Shown one piece after another: positions 8,095 to 17,183 of a stretch of DNA of 28,958 bases (position 1 is the first letter of the stretch; each line of letters starts with the position of its first letter). Origin of the DNA: JANRIZ01 sp033764445 (lineage in GTDB: Bacteria; Verrucomicrobiota; Verrucomicrobiia; JAWXBN01). The stretch spans positions 1 to 28,958 of the forward strand of contig JANRIZ010000081.1 in NCBI GenBank assembly GCA_033764445.1, read 5' to 3'. The notes under the pieces are model-generated. The model saw nothing but the letters and a program-made list of their open reading frames with translations. It did no database searches and was not told the origin of the DNA. A program made the translations under genes and the position numbers.

Positions 8095-10374
8095 CTACCC
8101 GCGCACAAGGCTGCGCAGATCGTGGCGGCGCCACTTGCTCCACCACAGGACGATCGGGGCGCAAATGTAAACCGAGGAGAAGGTTCCCACCACCACACCG
8201 ATGCCAAAACAGAAGGCGAAATCCTTCAGCACACCGGCCCCAAACACGTAGAGGGATGCAGTGGCCAGAAAGGCCGTCCCGGAGGTGAGGATGGTGCGGC
8301 CCAGGGTCTGGTTGACCGAGAGGTTCATCAGTTTCTCAAGCTCGAGTCCGGGATGGAGCCTGAGATTTTCACGGATCCGGTCAAAAATGACGATGGTGTC
8401 ATTGATCGAGAACCCGATGATGGTCAGGACGGCGGCCACGATGGGGGCGGAGAACTGGCCCCCGCACATCATGTAAATGGCCAGTGTGATGGCCACGTCA
8501 TGGGCCACCCCGACAACCGCGCCGACGGCAAAGGGAAACTCAAACCGCAGGCTCACGTACAGCAAAATGCCCACCAGACCCAGTATGGTCGAGAGGAGCG
8601 CGGTCCACAGGATTTCCTGGCCGACGGCGGGACCGACCTTGTCGAGCTGGAAAAGCTCAAATCCCGCCTTGGGAAAGGCTTTCTGCAACGCGGCCTGGGC
8701 GATGCCGCCCTGGTTGAAATCCGTGTTGACCTGTAAAAATTCCTGCGAATCCAGGCTGGCCGTCTGATACTGCGGAGTGAATTCCTTCAAGCCGGCGGTC
8801 TTCAGAACATCACTGACGGCGTCGAGGGAAACCCTTTCCCGGACTTTCATCACCAGGGTGTCCCCCCCCCTGAAATCGATTCCCCAGATGTCGGGTCCCC
8901 GCTGGGCCCCCCAGTAAAATCCCGCCGCAATGAGGACCGCGGAAATGACCATCATGAAATTCCGTGCGGCCAGAAAATCGATTTTTGTCTCGCCGATGAC
9001 ATGCAGCATCTTGACGTTCTGGAGCCATCCTTTGTAGATCAGAAAATCAAAGATGATCCGTGTCACAAACAGGGCGGTGAAAAGACTCACCACCAGGCCC
9101 ATGGTCAGGGTGACCCCGAATCCCTTGACGGCCCCGGTGCCAAAAAGGATCAGGATGGCGGCGGTCAGCAGGGTGGTCACGTGGGAATCGATGATGGTCA
9201 GGAAGGCGCGGCTGTATCCGGCGACAACGGCATTCCGAAAACTCTTCCCCTGGGCGATTTCCTCACGGATGCGTTCATAAATGAGCACGTTGGCATCCAC
9301 GGCCATGCCCAGCACGAGCACGATGCCCGCCACCCCGGGAAGGGTGAGGCTGGCATTAAAACACACCATCAGCGCCAGCAGAATGAATAGGTTCATGACC
9401 AGCGCAATGTCGGCAATCAGCCCGGCCACGGAATAGTACAGCAGCATAAAAACCACGATTGCCAGGGTCGCCCCCACGGAGGCATTGATGCTGCGCTTGA
9501 TGGAGTCTTCCGCCAGGGACGGACCCACCGACCGGACTTCCACGATGCGCACGGGTGTTTCCAGGGGGTTTTCGAGCACGCTGGCCAGTTCCTCGGCCTC
9601 GGTTGGAGACATGGACCCGCTGATTTCACAGCGTCCGCCATAGATCGCACCCCGGATGACCGGGGCGGACTTGACCTCGCCATCGAGGACGATGGCCATC
9701 AGTTCGTTGACATGTTTCTCGGTGACCTTCCCGAAAATCTCGGCCCCTTCATCATTGAGGGTGATGCTCACAGCCGCTCCCCCCACCTGATCAAACGACC
9801 GCATCGCCCGTTTGACATAGCTGCCCCCGAGTTCGGGACGGATTTTGACCAGGTAGGGTCGTTTGACAAAACTCGCCGGTTCACCCTTCTTGGCGATGTT
9901 TTCGCGGCCGTAAATGACCTCATACCCGATCGGGGCGGGTTCCCCCTGGGAAATCATCTCCAGCATTTCGGCGTTGCGGGGATGAACCATGCGGAATTCC
10001 AGTTTGGCCACCTTTTCAATCTTGGCCTTATCCGCCGCCACCTGCTCCTCGGTCGCCCCGGGAATCTGGATGTTGATCCGGGTTTCCCCCATCTTCTGGA
10101 TGATCGGCTCCCGGACCCCGGAAGGGTCGATGCGGTTGTGCAGGATTTTCAGGGCCTGATCGAGTGCGGAGGATTTTTGGGAGGTTTCCTTGCCGCTCAG
10201 ATCCACCTCCACCAAAAACGAGGTGCCCCCGCGCAGATCGAGCCCCAGCTTGAGTTTGCCGGGCGTGACCACCCTGCCGTCCTTCTTGATGTCAAAGGGG
10301 GGATAGAGATAATAAAAGGTCAGCCCCAACACCGCGAGGGTGACCATTGAACGCCAGAAAATGCTTTTGACCAT
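8095..10374 (-). CDS. secDF: Fused protein translocase subunit SecDF
   Basis: Single 759-residue protein joining SecD and SecF, which use the proton gradient to aid late steps of Sec export at the inner membrane. SecD half: TM1 (about 7-25), KLGLDLRGGTSFLVEV (41-56), the large periplasmic P1 region (60-280), and the membrane bundle with LGMAVDANVLIYERIREE, where Asp360 is the proton-path Asp. SecF half from about 465: TM at 472-488, GIDFRGGDTLVMKV (498-511), AHDVAI with Asp626, and SINDTIVIFDRIREN (656-670). Both halves are complete, so this is a genuine fusion, not a frameshift joining. It follows yajC by 29 bp in the classical tgt-yajC-secD-secF order. Confidence 0.95.
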   Translation of the reverse strand: MVKSIFWRSMVTLAVLGLTFYYLYPPFDIKKDGRVVTPGKLKLGLDLRGGTSFLVEVDLSGKETSQKSSALDQALKILHNRIDPSGVREPIIQKMGETRINIQIPGATEEQVAADKAKIEKVAKLEFRMVHPRNAEMLEMISQGEPAPIGYEVIYGRENIAKKGEPASFVKRPYLVKIRPELGGSYVKRAMRSFDQVGGAAVSITLNDEGAEIFGKVTEKHVNELMAIVLDGEVKSAPVIRGAIYGGRCEISGSMSPTEAEELASVLENPLETPVRIVEVRSVGPSLAEDSIKRSINASVGATLAIVVFMLLYYSVAGLIADIALVMNLFILLALMVCFNASLTLPGVAGIVLVLGMAVDANVLIYERIREEIAQGKSFRNAVVAGYSRAFLTIIDSHVTTLLTAAILILFGTGAVKGFGVTLTMGLVVSLFTALFVTRIIFDFLIYKGWLQNVKMLHVIGETKIDFLAARNFMMVISAVLIAAGFYWGAQRGPDIWGIDFRGGDTLVMKVRERVSLDAVSDVLKTAGLKEFTPQYQTASLDSQEFLQVNTDFNQGGIAQAALQKAFPKAGFELFQLDKVGPAVGQEILWTALLSTILGLVGILLYVSLRFEFPFAVGAVVGVAHDVAITLAIYMMCGGQFSAPIVAAVLTIIGFSINDTIVIFDRIRENLRLHPGLELEKLMNLSVNQTLGRTILTSGTAFLATASLYVFGAGVLKDFAFCFGIGVVVGTFSSVYICAPIVLWWSKWRRHDLRSLVRG

Positions 10375-10403
10375 AGAGGGGTATCCGGGAGAATGTTGAA
10401 AGG

Positions 10404-10756
10404 TTACTTGCTGGCTTCCTTCGTCTCGGCCTCGGTGGTCTCCTTGCCTGATTCCAGCTTTTCACCCACGGCGGACTTCAAAATCTCGATCTTCACCCCG
10501 TCGGCAATCTTGATGATCAGGGACCGGTCCTTGACACTGGTGACCGATCCGAAAATCCCGCCGGTGGTCACGATCTTGTCGCCGTTTTTAAGGGATCCGC
10601 GCATGGCCTCATCCTGCTTCTGCCGCTTCATCTGGGGACGGATCAGCAAAAAGTAAAAAATGACCACCATGAGGATGAGCGGAATGAACTGCACAAAGGC
10701 AGGGGCGGTACTCTCGGTCTGGGCCTGGGCCAACAGGGTGGAAATCAGGGGGATGT

Positions 10757-10760
<4 letters not shown>
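10404..10760 (-). CDS. yajC: Sec translocon accessory subunit YajC
   Basis: A 118-residue single-span membrane protein. One hydrophobic helix (about 22-41, FVQFIPLILMVVIFYFLLI) is followed by the signature RPQMKRQKQ and the conserved GDKIVTTGGIFGSVTSV. The C-terminus is Glu/Lys-rich. YajC associates with SecDF. Its ATG overlaps the tgt TGA as ATGA (10757-10760), indicating translational coupling, and secDF follows directly. Confidence 0.95.
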
Positions 10761-11908
<1,148 letters not shown>

Positions 11909-12019
11909 GCCGCCGACGCTAGACGGGAATTGCCCAAAGGTAAACGGCGAAGAAACCGGCCTGCACCCCGCAAAATCCATGATTCCCTTTTCGGTCACAA
12001 TGGGGTAGTCTGCGGCCCT

Positions 12020-12395
12020 GAGAGTGCATCATCGCGACCAGTCCCGCCTCCGGGCGGTGCTGGTTGAGGAAAGTCCGAACACCACAGGGCACCATGCCGT
12101 GGAGAACACGCGGGACACCGGCACGCAAGGGCCGGTGGACAGATAGTGCCACAGAAAACAAACCGCCCCGGTGACGCAAGAAGTCGGGGTAAGGGTGAAA
12201 AGGCGGGGTAAAAGCCCACCGCCCCTTCCGCAAGGACGGGGGCACGGAAAACCTCATGGGGTGCAAGACCAAATAGGAGGCAGGCCGGCCCGGCCCCAAT
12301 GCCTCGGGTTCTGGTCGCATCAGATAAATGATGGTGGCCTTCCGCCGCAAGGCGGGAGGGACAGAATTCGGCTTACAGCTCTCAACCTGATGCCC
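12020..12395 (+). ncRNA. rnpB: RNase P RNA (class A type)
   Basis: The catalytic RNA that matures tRNA 5' ends. Conserved segments appear in order: GAGGAAAGTCCGAACACC (12065-12082), ACAGATAGTGCCACAGAAAA (12139-12158), GGGTAAGGGTGAAAAGG (12187-12203), CATCAGATAAATGATGG (12319-12335) and GACAGAATTCGGCTTACAG (12360-12378). P2/P3 folds from CGACCAG..CTGGTTG around CCGCC-TCCG-GGCGG. P1 is likely GCATCA (12026-12031) with TGATGC (12388-12393). The exact ends are estimated from these pairings. It is divergent from tgt and followed at once by a strong hairpin terminator. A 186-residue antisense reading frame across it is spurious. Confidence 0.95.
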
Positions 12396-12434
12396 GGCCG
12401 TCGGAGCCAAAAACTCCCGGCCGGGCTTCCTTTT
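12392..12434 (+). terminator. Rho-independent-type terminator of rnpB
   Basis: A perfect 9-bp GC stem, GCCCGGCCG (12392-12400) with CGGCCGGGC (12418-12426), encloses a 17-nt loop and is followed by TTCCTTTT. Its first two bases overlap the last base pairs of the proposed P1 helix of RNase P RNA. Confidence 0.75.
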
Positions 12435-12470
12435 GGCCACGGGTGACCCCCTGGACGGAGAAGGGTTCCA

Positions 12471-12490
12471 GGCTTTCAAAAAAAATCCGC
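12471..12490 (+). repeat. Left 20-bp direct repeat bounding the AT-rich islet
   Basis: GGCTTTCAAAAAAAATCCGC recurs at 13834-13853 with a single change (T to C at the fourth base). The AT-rich DNA begins a few tens of bases after this copy, which lies about 45 bp beyond the rnpB terminator. It is immediately followed by a small palindrome, TCCGCATCATGCGGA (12486-12500). Confidence 0.7.
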
Positions 12491-12641
12491 ATCATGCGGA
12501 CAAACCGGGATAAGTATACTTTTAAAAACTTTTTGTAAATTTCGTGTTTTATATTGTAACTAAAACTAGCTAGACTCAGAATGCGTTCGTCGAGGTTTCA
12601 GTGTCAAAAACCAGAAAAAATAGCAGCAAAATAAAAGCAAC

Positions 12642-13718
12642 ATGACAGCCAGCTATAAAATACCGAGTTCAATATCTAAACGTATTCACTTTCGTTCAAA
12701 GCCAGTCAGTGCACGCAAAATCATGGCTGTCATACCAACATTCCAAGATTGGGACGGACTAAAAGTAACCCTCGATAGTTTACTGAACCTTAAAACACCC
12801 CCTCTTAGAATTGCTGTTGCAAACGACAATAAAGAAATTGAAATTCCAGATTGGCTGAAAAACTATCGCGTAGACATCATCAACTACCCCGGAAATTGCG
12901 GGCCAGCCTTAGCACGAAACAAGGGATTTGGTTTCAAAGAGACATATCCTGAAGAAGAGTGCGTAAAATGGATTTTAAGTTGGTCTAATTTTATAGAAAA
13001 TAAAAAGTTTCCGAGCTATTGCCGCAGTGGCTTTTGCCCTCAGCTTAAATACCCACCAGTGGAAAAGCCAACCGAATTTTTCTGGGATAGCGACATCGAC
13101 TGGGTATACTTTACAGATTGTGGTTGCACGCATAGTCCTGATATATTCATTGAATTTGAAAAAACTTGGAAAGAATATGGTGATAGTTGTGTTGCAATAA
13201 GCGGCCCTGTAGAAGGTTTAGGAAATGGGTCAATAAACGAATACATGACCGAACAGGGAATTTTGAATGCACCCAATGAAAGCATAGTTCAAGGGGTCTA
13301 TATACCACAAGCGATCATTACTGCAAATGCCCTTGTTTCCGCACTGCCGTTTGCTTTTCTTGGCGGATTCAATCCTCAATTTGATGAAGCTGCAGGAGAG
13401 GATTTAGATTTAGGGATACGTCTTCGTGAATTTGGCATTATCGCCTGGTCTCCAGAGTCAAAAACTTTTCATCAATTTAAGGAAGACGATACAGATTTTT
13501 ACAAACGATTTCGTCGATATGGCCGTGGTAATAGAAAATTAGAATTAATACATCGATTACCATGTATGCGGGCTAAACCATTTGAACCAGATAAAAAGGG
13601 TGATCCAGAACATGTTCGTTTAGCCAAATTGTCCGTTGAAGCCATGCAGGCTGGGTATGATGAAGCCATTGACGAGAAAGAACGGGGGATACTCAAATTG
13701 CTATCCGAATCTCCGTAA
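12642..13718 (+). CDS. Family 2 glycosyltransferase, AT-rich and probably acquired
   Basis: A 358-residue GT-A fold glycosyltransferase. Nucleotide-binding start IMAVIPTFQDWDGLKVTLDSLL (27-48) and IAVANDNK (57-64); NCGPALARNKGF (85-96) is the usual N-x-G-x-A-x-A-R-N pattern; WVYFTDCG (154-161) occupies the DXD position; AGEDLDLGIRL (251-261) holds the catalytic-base-type GED; RRYGRGNRKL (291-300) resembles a motif following GED in some family 2 enzymes. There is no membrane segment, so it is cytoplasmic or peripheral. Acceptor and donor are unknown. Base and codon use (AAA, AAT, TTT, A/T third positions) differ sharply from all neighbours, and the gene stands alone, bounded by short direct repeats. 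No good ribosome site precedes the ATG. Confidence 0.8.
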   Translation: MTASYKIPSSISKRIHFRSKPVSARKIMAVIPTFQDWDGLKVTLDSLLNLKTPPLRIAVANDNKEIEIPDWLKNYRVDIINYPGNCGPALARNKGFGFKETYPEEECVKWILSWSNFIENKKFPSYCRSGFCPQLKYPPVEKPTEFFWDSDIDWVYFTDCGCTHSPDIFIEFEKTWKEYGDSCVAISGPVEGLGNGSINEYMTEQGILNAPNESIVQGVYIPQAIITANALVSALPFAFLGGFNPQFDEAAGEDLDLGIRLREFGIIAWSPESKTFHQFKEDDTDFYKRFRRYGRGNRKLELIHRLPCMRAKPFEPDKKGDPEHVRLAKLSVEAMQAGYDEAIDEKERGILKLLSESP

Positions 13719-13746
13719 TTAAATTACGGAATTAATACCAATTTTT
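13712..13746 (+). terminator. Terminator-like hairpin of the glycosyltransferase gene
   Basis: TCCGTAATT (13712-13720) and AATTACGGA (13722-13730) form a near-perfect palindrome that includes the TAA stop codon; ATTTTTAT follows at 13741. The very small loop and moderate AT-rich stem make it a tentative terminator. Confidence 0.45.
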
Positions 13747-13748
13747 AT

Positions 13749-13780
13749 CTTCAATCCATCTTTTCTTCAATCCATCTTTT
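13749..13780 (+). repeat. 16-bp perfect tandem duplication
   Basis: CTTCAATCCATCTTTT occurs twice head to tail (13749-13764 and 13765-13780) in the AT-rich region after the glycosyltransferase. The rest of the 13719-13991 gap holds the right 20-bp direct repeat and a diverged dispersed-repeat copy. Confidence 0.8.
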
Positions 13781-13833
13781 TATACCTTTACTAAAGTCGT
13801 TGATCCTTGCAAGCAGATGTTCTTCCGATTTCC

Positions 13834-13853
13834 GGCCTTCAAAAAAAATCCGC
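13834..13853 (+). repeat. Right 20-bp direct repeat bounding the AT-rich islet
   Basis: GGCCTTCAAAAAAAATCCGC matches 12471-12490 in 19 of 20 positions. GC-rich DNA resumes immediately after it, so the two copies mark both composition boundaries of the glycosyltransferase islet. Confidence 0.7.
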
Positions 13854-13908
13854 GCCCTGCTGCGTCATCCGCGGTTAAAAACCTCGGAAAATCGGCGGTT
13901 GCCTGTGC

Positions 13909-13933
13909 CATCCCGAACGACCCGGGTCAGGTC
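13909..13933 (+). repeat. Diverged dispersed-repeat fragment before lpxI
   Basis: CATCCCGAAC followed by GACCCGGGTCAGGTC aligns with 17144-17168 (and its twin at 18366-18390) in 21 of 25 positions. It lies in the leader region of lpxI, about 60 bp before the ATG. Confidence 0.5.
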
Positions 13934-13991
13934 GGCGGGAAATCCGCCCTTCGGGGTTGACCCCCGGCACCGTTTCTTCCAATGTACGTCG

Positions 13992-14804
13992 ATGGACTCC
14001 TTCGGAATTGTCGCCGGCAGCGGCACCTACCCGCTCCTGATGGCCCGCGAGGCCCGCAAGCAGGGGGTCAAGACCATTGTGGCCACGGGCTTCAAGGATG
14101 AGACGGACCCGGAGATTGAAAAGGTCGCCGACGCGGTCGAATGGCTCCGTGTCGGTGAAATGAACAGACTCATCCGCACCTTCACCTCCCGCGGGGTCCG
14201 CGAGGTGGCGATGGTCGGTGCCGTGGGCCTGAAAAACCTCTTCGACATGCGGCCGGATTTCCGCACGCTCAAGGCGCTGCTGCTGCTGCGGGAACGGAAT
14301 GCGGCCACCCTCTTCGGCGCGGTGGTCCGGGAAATGGAAAAGGACGGACTGAAGGTCGTCGAAGCCACACGCTTTCTGGAGCATCTTCTGCCCCCGGCGG
14401 GACTGATCGCCGGACCCAAACCCAAAAGCCGCCAGATGTCCGACATCGCCTGGGGTGCCAAAATCGCGAAACAGATTGCGGCACTGAATATCGGGCAGTG
14501 CATTGTCGTGCGCAACGGCACGGTCCTGGCGGTGGAAGCCTACGAAAGCACGAGCGAAACAATTCTGCGCGGCGGCAAGGCCGGACGCGAACAGGCCATC
14601 GTCATCAAGGTGGCCAAACCCGACCACGATTTCCGGTTCGATGTGCCGGTCATGGGCCTGAAAACGATGGAAATGGCCCGGGAAGGCGGCATTGCAGTCC
14701 TGGCGGTGGAGGCGCGACGCACGCTGCTGCTGGACCTGGAGCCGATGAAGGAATTTGCCGCCCGCCACAAAATTTCTCTTTTGGCTTTTGACACCTCCCC
14801 CTAG
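13992..14804 (+). CDS. lpxI: UDP-2,3-diacylglucosamine pyrophosphatase LpxI
   Basis: 270-residue DUF1009-type LpxI, which hydrolyses UDP-2,3-diacylglucosamine to lipid X in lipid A synthesis; it is used instead of LpxH in many non-gammaproteobacteria. Start at the ATG 13992 (MDSFGIVAGSGTYPLLMAREA), the typical family N-terminus; the frame is open upstream to 13800 without family similarity. Further family features are VAMVGAVGLKNLFDMRPD, LPPAGLIAGPKP, IGQCIVVRNGTVLAVEAYE and the Asp-rich end. Nine bases separate it from lpxB, so the two consecutive pathway steps are co-expressed. Confidence 0.92.
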   Translation: MDSFGIVAGSGTYPLLMAREARKQGVKTIVATGFKDETDPEIEKVADAVEWLRVGEMNRLIRTFTSRGVREVAMVGAVGLKNLFDMRPDFRTLKALLLLRERNAATLFGAVVREMEKDGLKVVEATRFLEHLLPPAGLIAGPKPKSRQMSDIAWGAKIAKQIAALNIGQCIVVRNGTVLAVEAYESTSETILRGGKAGREQAIVIKVAKPDHDFRFDVPVMGLKTMEMAREGGIAVLAVEARRTLLLDLEPMKEFAARHKISLLAFDTSP

Positions 14805-14813
14805 GCTTCTCCC

Positions 14814-15965
14814 ATGGTCAAAGATCGTCCACCCAGAATTTTTGCCGTGGCCGGGGAACCCAGCGGGGATGCCCTGGGCGCGGCCATCCTCCGCTCGGTC
14901 AGGGAACGCCTCCCGGAGGTCGAAATTTACGGGGGTGGCGGGCAGAGACTGCGGACGGTCGGCCAGCTCCAGTGTGTGGACCCGGTCGCCCACGCGGCCA
15001 TGGGGATCACGGCGGTGGCGGCCAAACTGCCCAAGTTCCTCCAGTTCCGCAAAATCCTGCTGCAGGAGGTGGAACGCGTCCGCCCGGACCTGCTGCTGCT
15101 GGTGGATTTCTCGACATTCAACCGGTCCCTGGCCTATGCGGTCAAAAAAAGGTTCCCCACGATCAAAACGGTTTTTTTCATCGCCCCGATGTTCTGGGCC
15201 TGGGGTCCGTGGCGGGCCAAAAAATTTGAACGCCACATCGACCTGCTCATCTCCATCTACGACTTTGAGAGGGACTGGTTCCGCCGCCACACCCCCAATC
15301 TGCGGGTGGAATGTGTCGGACATCCGATGATCGACGACCTGGCCCGTCTGACCCCCGTGCCGCGCGAGGCCAACACGCTGGCGCTTTTTCCCGGCAGCCG
15401 GGAGTCGGAAATCCGGCGCAATCTGCCCATGATGCTTGAGGCGGCCCACCGGGTCATTCAGGCCAGCACCATTGACAGGGTCCTGGTGTCGGCCACGCAC
15501 AAGGGGGCCTTCGACATCATCCAGGAAATCTTCCGCCAGATGAACACCCGCATCCAGACCCAGCCCTTTGAGATTGTCACGGGTCGCGCCCACGAAATCA
15601 TGCAGCGGTCCGCGGCGGGCCTCGTCAAATCCGGCACGGTGGCGACGGAATGCGCCGCGGCGGGTCTGCCCTTTGTCCTGATGTACCGCACGGGGTTCAT
15701 CGACTATTTCATCAAGCGTTTTTTCATCACCACCCCCTTTTACGGCATGCCCAACCTGCTGGCCGGACGGGAGCTGATCCGCGAATTCATGCCCCTGGAA
15801 GTCACCGCCCCGAAGCTCGCCCAGGAGGTCCTCGAGCTCCTGAACAACCGCAAAAAATACAACGCGGTCATCTCGGGCCTTGACGAGGTCCGTTCCCGGC
15901 TGGGTCCGCCGGGTGCCTCCACCCGGGCCGCGGAACTGATTGTAAAAATGCTGGAAAGCCTCTGA
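14814..15965 (+). CDS. lpxB: Lipid-A-disaccharide synthase LpxB
   Basis: 383-residue GT19 glycosyltransferase joining lipid X to UDP-2,3-diacylglucosamine at the cytoplasmic face of the inner membrane. Motifs: AGEPSGD (13-19), APMFWAWGPWR (124-134, where many homologues read SPSVWAWR), VGHP (168-171), FPGSRESEI (192-200) and KSGTVATECAAAGLP (272-286). Length is normal. It follows lpxI and precedes a small unknown gene and a PDZ protein on the same strand, which may form one transcription unit. Confidence 0.94.
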   Translation: MVKDRPPRIFAVAGEPSGDALGAAILRSVRERLPEVEIYGGGGQRLRTVGQLQCVDPVAHAAMGITAVAAKLPKFLQFRKILLQEVERVRPDLLLLVDFSTFNRSLAYAVKKRFPTIKTVFFIAPMFWAWGPWRAKKFERHIDLLISIYDFERDWFRRHTPNLRVECVGHPMIDDLARLTPVPREANTLALFPGSRESEIRRNLPMMLEAAHRVIQASTIDRVLVSATHKGAFDIIQEIFRQMNTRIQTQPFEIVTGRAHEIMQRSAAGLVKSGTVATECAAAGLPFVLMYRTGFIDYFIKRFFITTPFYGMPNLLAGRELIREFMPLEVTAPKLAQEVLELLNNRKKYNAVISGLDEVRSRLGPPGASTRAAELIVKMLESL

Positions 15966-15992
15966 CCCTCCGGCTACTGTCCTTTCCGCACC

Positions 15993-16220
15993 ATGTCCCC
16001 CCTTGAATCCCGTTTGCACGATGCGCTGACCGATCTCTTCGACCGGTTGGAATCCAAGGCCGATCCGGCGGAGTGCCTCGCGTGTTTTGACCGGATTGAC
16101 GGGGTCCGCCGGGAGTGGGGCCCGCAGATGCCCCCGCAACTGGCCCACTATCTGGACCGTCGGAGCTACGAAAAAGCCCTGGCATTTCTCAAAAACCCCT
16201 CCCTTCCCCACCAGGCATGA
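15993..16220 (+). CDS. Small hypothetical protein, coupled to the PDZ gene
   Basis: 75 residues, soluble, mostly helical by eye, with two cysteines (LACFDRI area). I do not recognise the family. It begins 27 bp after lpxB and its TGA overlaps the next ATG as ATGA (16217-16220), which supports it as a real translated gene coupled to the PDZ protein. A long antisense frame (13875-16235) overlaps but looks like a shadow. Confidence 0.65.
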   Translation: MSPLESRLHDALTDLFDRLESKADPAECLACFDRIDGVRREWGPQMPPQLAHYLDRRSYEKALAFLKNPSLPHQA

Positions 16221-16969
16221 ACCGGTTTCTCCCACTGTTTTTTTTCTGTCTGGGTGCCGCCGTCATGGCGCAGGAACCCGTTCCCCAGCCGATGGAGCCC
16301 GCGCTCTCGGAAGTCTTCCCGGTGGTCGGCTCCCCGGAAGGGGTGCGCATGGGGGCGACAGTGATCATGGGCGAGGGCATTCTTCTGGAAAAGGGAACCC
16401 TGCTGCGCACGATCTACGCCAAGCCGCTCGTGCAGGACCGGGACGTTCAGGTGGTCAAATCCAAAAAACAGATGGAGGATAGTTTCACCCGCAACAACAA
16501 ACTGGCCAAACCGGAGGACGCCATGTCCCCGAAGGACCGGGCCCTGTACGAACGCTCCAAAAACACGGTCTGGGTGGAGCCCTCCCTCTTTCTGGAGGCC
16601 CTGAAAAACACCCACACCCAGGCCCTCACCCTGTCGGTGGTCGATCCGAAATCCAACGAGATCATCGGAGTCCCCCTGCGTTTCTACGAAGGGATGCTCG
16701 TCGCCGAGTCCCCCCGCGGTCTCACGGTGCTTTCCGTGGATACCAAGGAACGTGCGGCCCAGATCGGCATCCGCGCCGGTGACCTCATCGGCTCGGTCCA
16801 GGGTGAGCCCACGGGGGGATCCGCCGCAACCTTCATCTCGCTGATGGAAAAGGCCCAGCGCAAATCCGGCACGAGCCGCGTTGAAATCAAAATCGGTCTC
16901 CAGCGCGGCGACACACCCGTCGAGGTGTGCATCAAGGGGTCGGTCTCCCTGAACAACAGCTTTTTTTAG
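16217..16969 (+). CDS. Exported PDZ-domain protein of unknown function
   Basis: 250 residues from the ATG at 16217. Residues 1-18 form a clear signal peptide (MNRFLPLFFFCLGAAVMA, then QEP). The middle region (30-150) has no recognised domain but includes a Lys-rich helix. Residues about 158-240 form a PDZ-like module: YEGMLVAESPRGLTVLSVD, then AAQIGIRAGDLIGSVQGEP. No protease domain precedes it, so it is not an HtrA-type protease as it stands. It is likely periplasmic. Start coupling with the small upstream gene and co-orientation with lpxIB suggest an envelope-related role, which is inference. Confidence 0.78.
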   Translation: MNRFLPLFFFCLGAAVMAQEPVPQPMEPALSEVFPVVGSPEGVRMGATVIMGEGILLEKGTLLRTIYAKPLVQDRDVQVVKSKKQMEDSFTRNNKLAKPEDAMSPKDRALYERSKNTVWVEPSLFLEALKNTHTQALTLSVVDPKSNEIIGVPLRFYEGMLVAESPRGLTVLSVDTKERAAQIGIRAGDLIGSVQGEPTGGSAATFISLMEKAQRKSGTSRVEIKIGLQRGDTPVEVCIKGSVSLNNSFF

Positions 16970-17042
16970 CAAAACAGATAGAGACTGCTTGGGAGGCACC
17001 ACTGTTTGAAACCAAACTGTCCGAGCATGCTGATCCTCATTC

Positions 17043-17095
17043 CCCTTTTGTGTTTTTTTGTGCCTTGGGTTTTACCCCGGATTGATCGGGGGAGG
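17043..17095 (-). repeat. Solitary copy of the second array module
   Basis: On the minus strand this reads CCCCGATCAATCCGGGG (17091-17075), then TAAAACCCAAGG, then CACAAAAAAACACAAAAGG. This is the same order as in the terminal arrays (module 2 followed by the A-rich lead). It lies between the PDZ gene and the stop of ald, without the double hairpin. Confidence 0.8.
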
Positions 17096-17123
17096 CTTTC
17101 CAGTTGCCGGTGTCTCAAAATGA

Positions 17124-17169
17124 ATCCGTGTTTGATCCGTGTGCATCCCGAACCATCCGGGACAAGTCC
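17124..17169 (+). repeat. 46-bp direct repeat, copy downstream of ald
   Basis: Identical over all 46 bases to 18346-18391. It starts ATCCGTGTTTGATCCGTGTG and ends CATCCGGGACAAGTCC. Its similarity to 591-631 runs on to about 17178, 6 bp from the ald stop codon. TCCCG..CGGGA inside it can pair as a small hairpin. Confidence 0.9.
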
Positions 17170-17183
17170 GTGGCTCTGCCCTG

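Noticed and set aside
11919..12479. 186-residue minus-strand frame over the RNase P RNA gene
   Set aside because: The locus matches conserved RNase P RNA segments on the plus strand.
12505..12641. tRNA or small RNA gene before the glycosyltransferase
   Set aside because: No cloverleaf or conserved RNA segment could be found; only AT-rich DNA with a small AAGTATACTT palindrome.
12471..13853. Insertion sequence
   Set aside because: Direct repeats bound the islet, but there are no terminal inverted repeats and the only gene is a glycosyltransferase, not a transposase.
13875..16235. 786-residue minus-strand frame opposite lpxI and lpxB
   Set aside because: Shadow composed mostly of His, Gly, Arg and Asp; both lpx genes on the plus strand have full motif sets.
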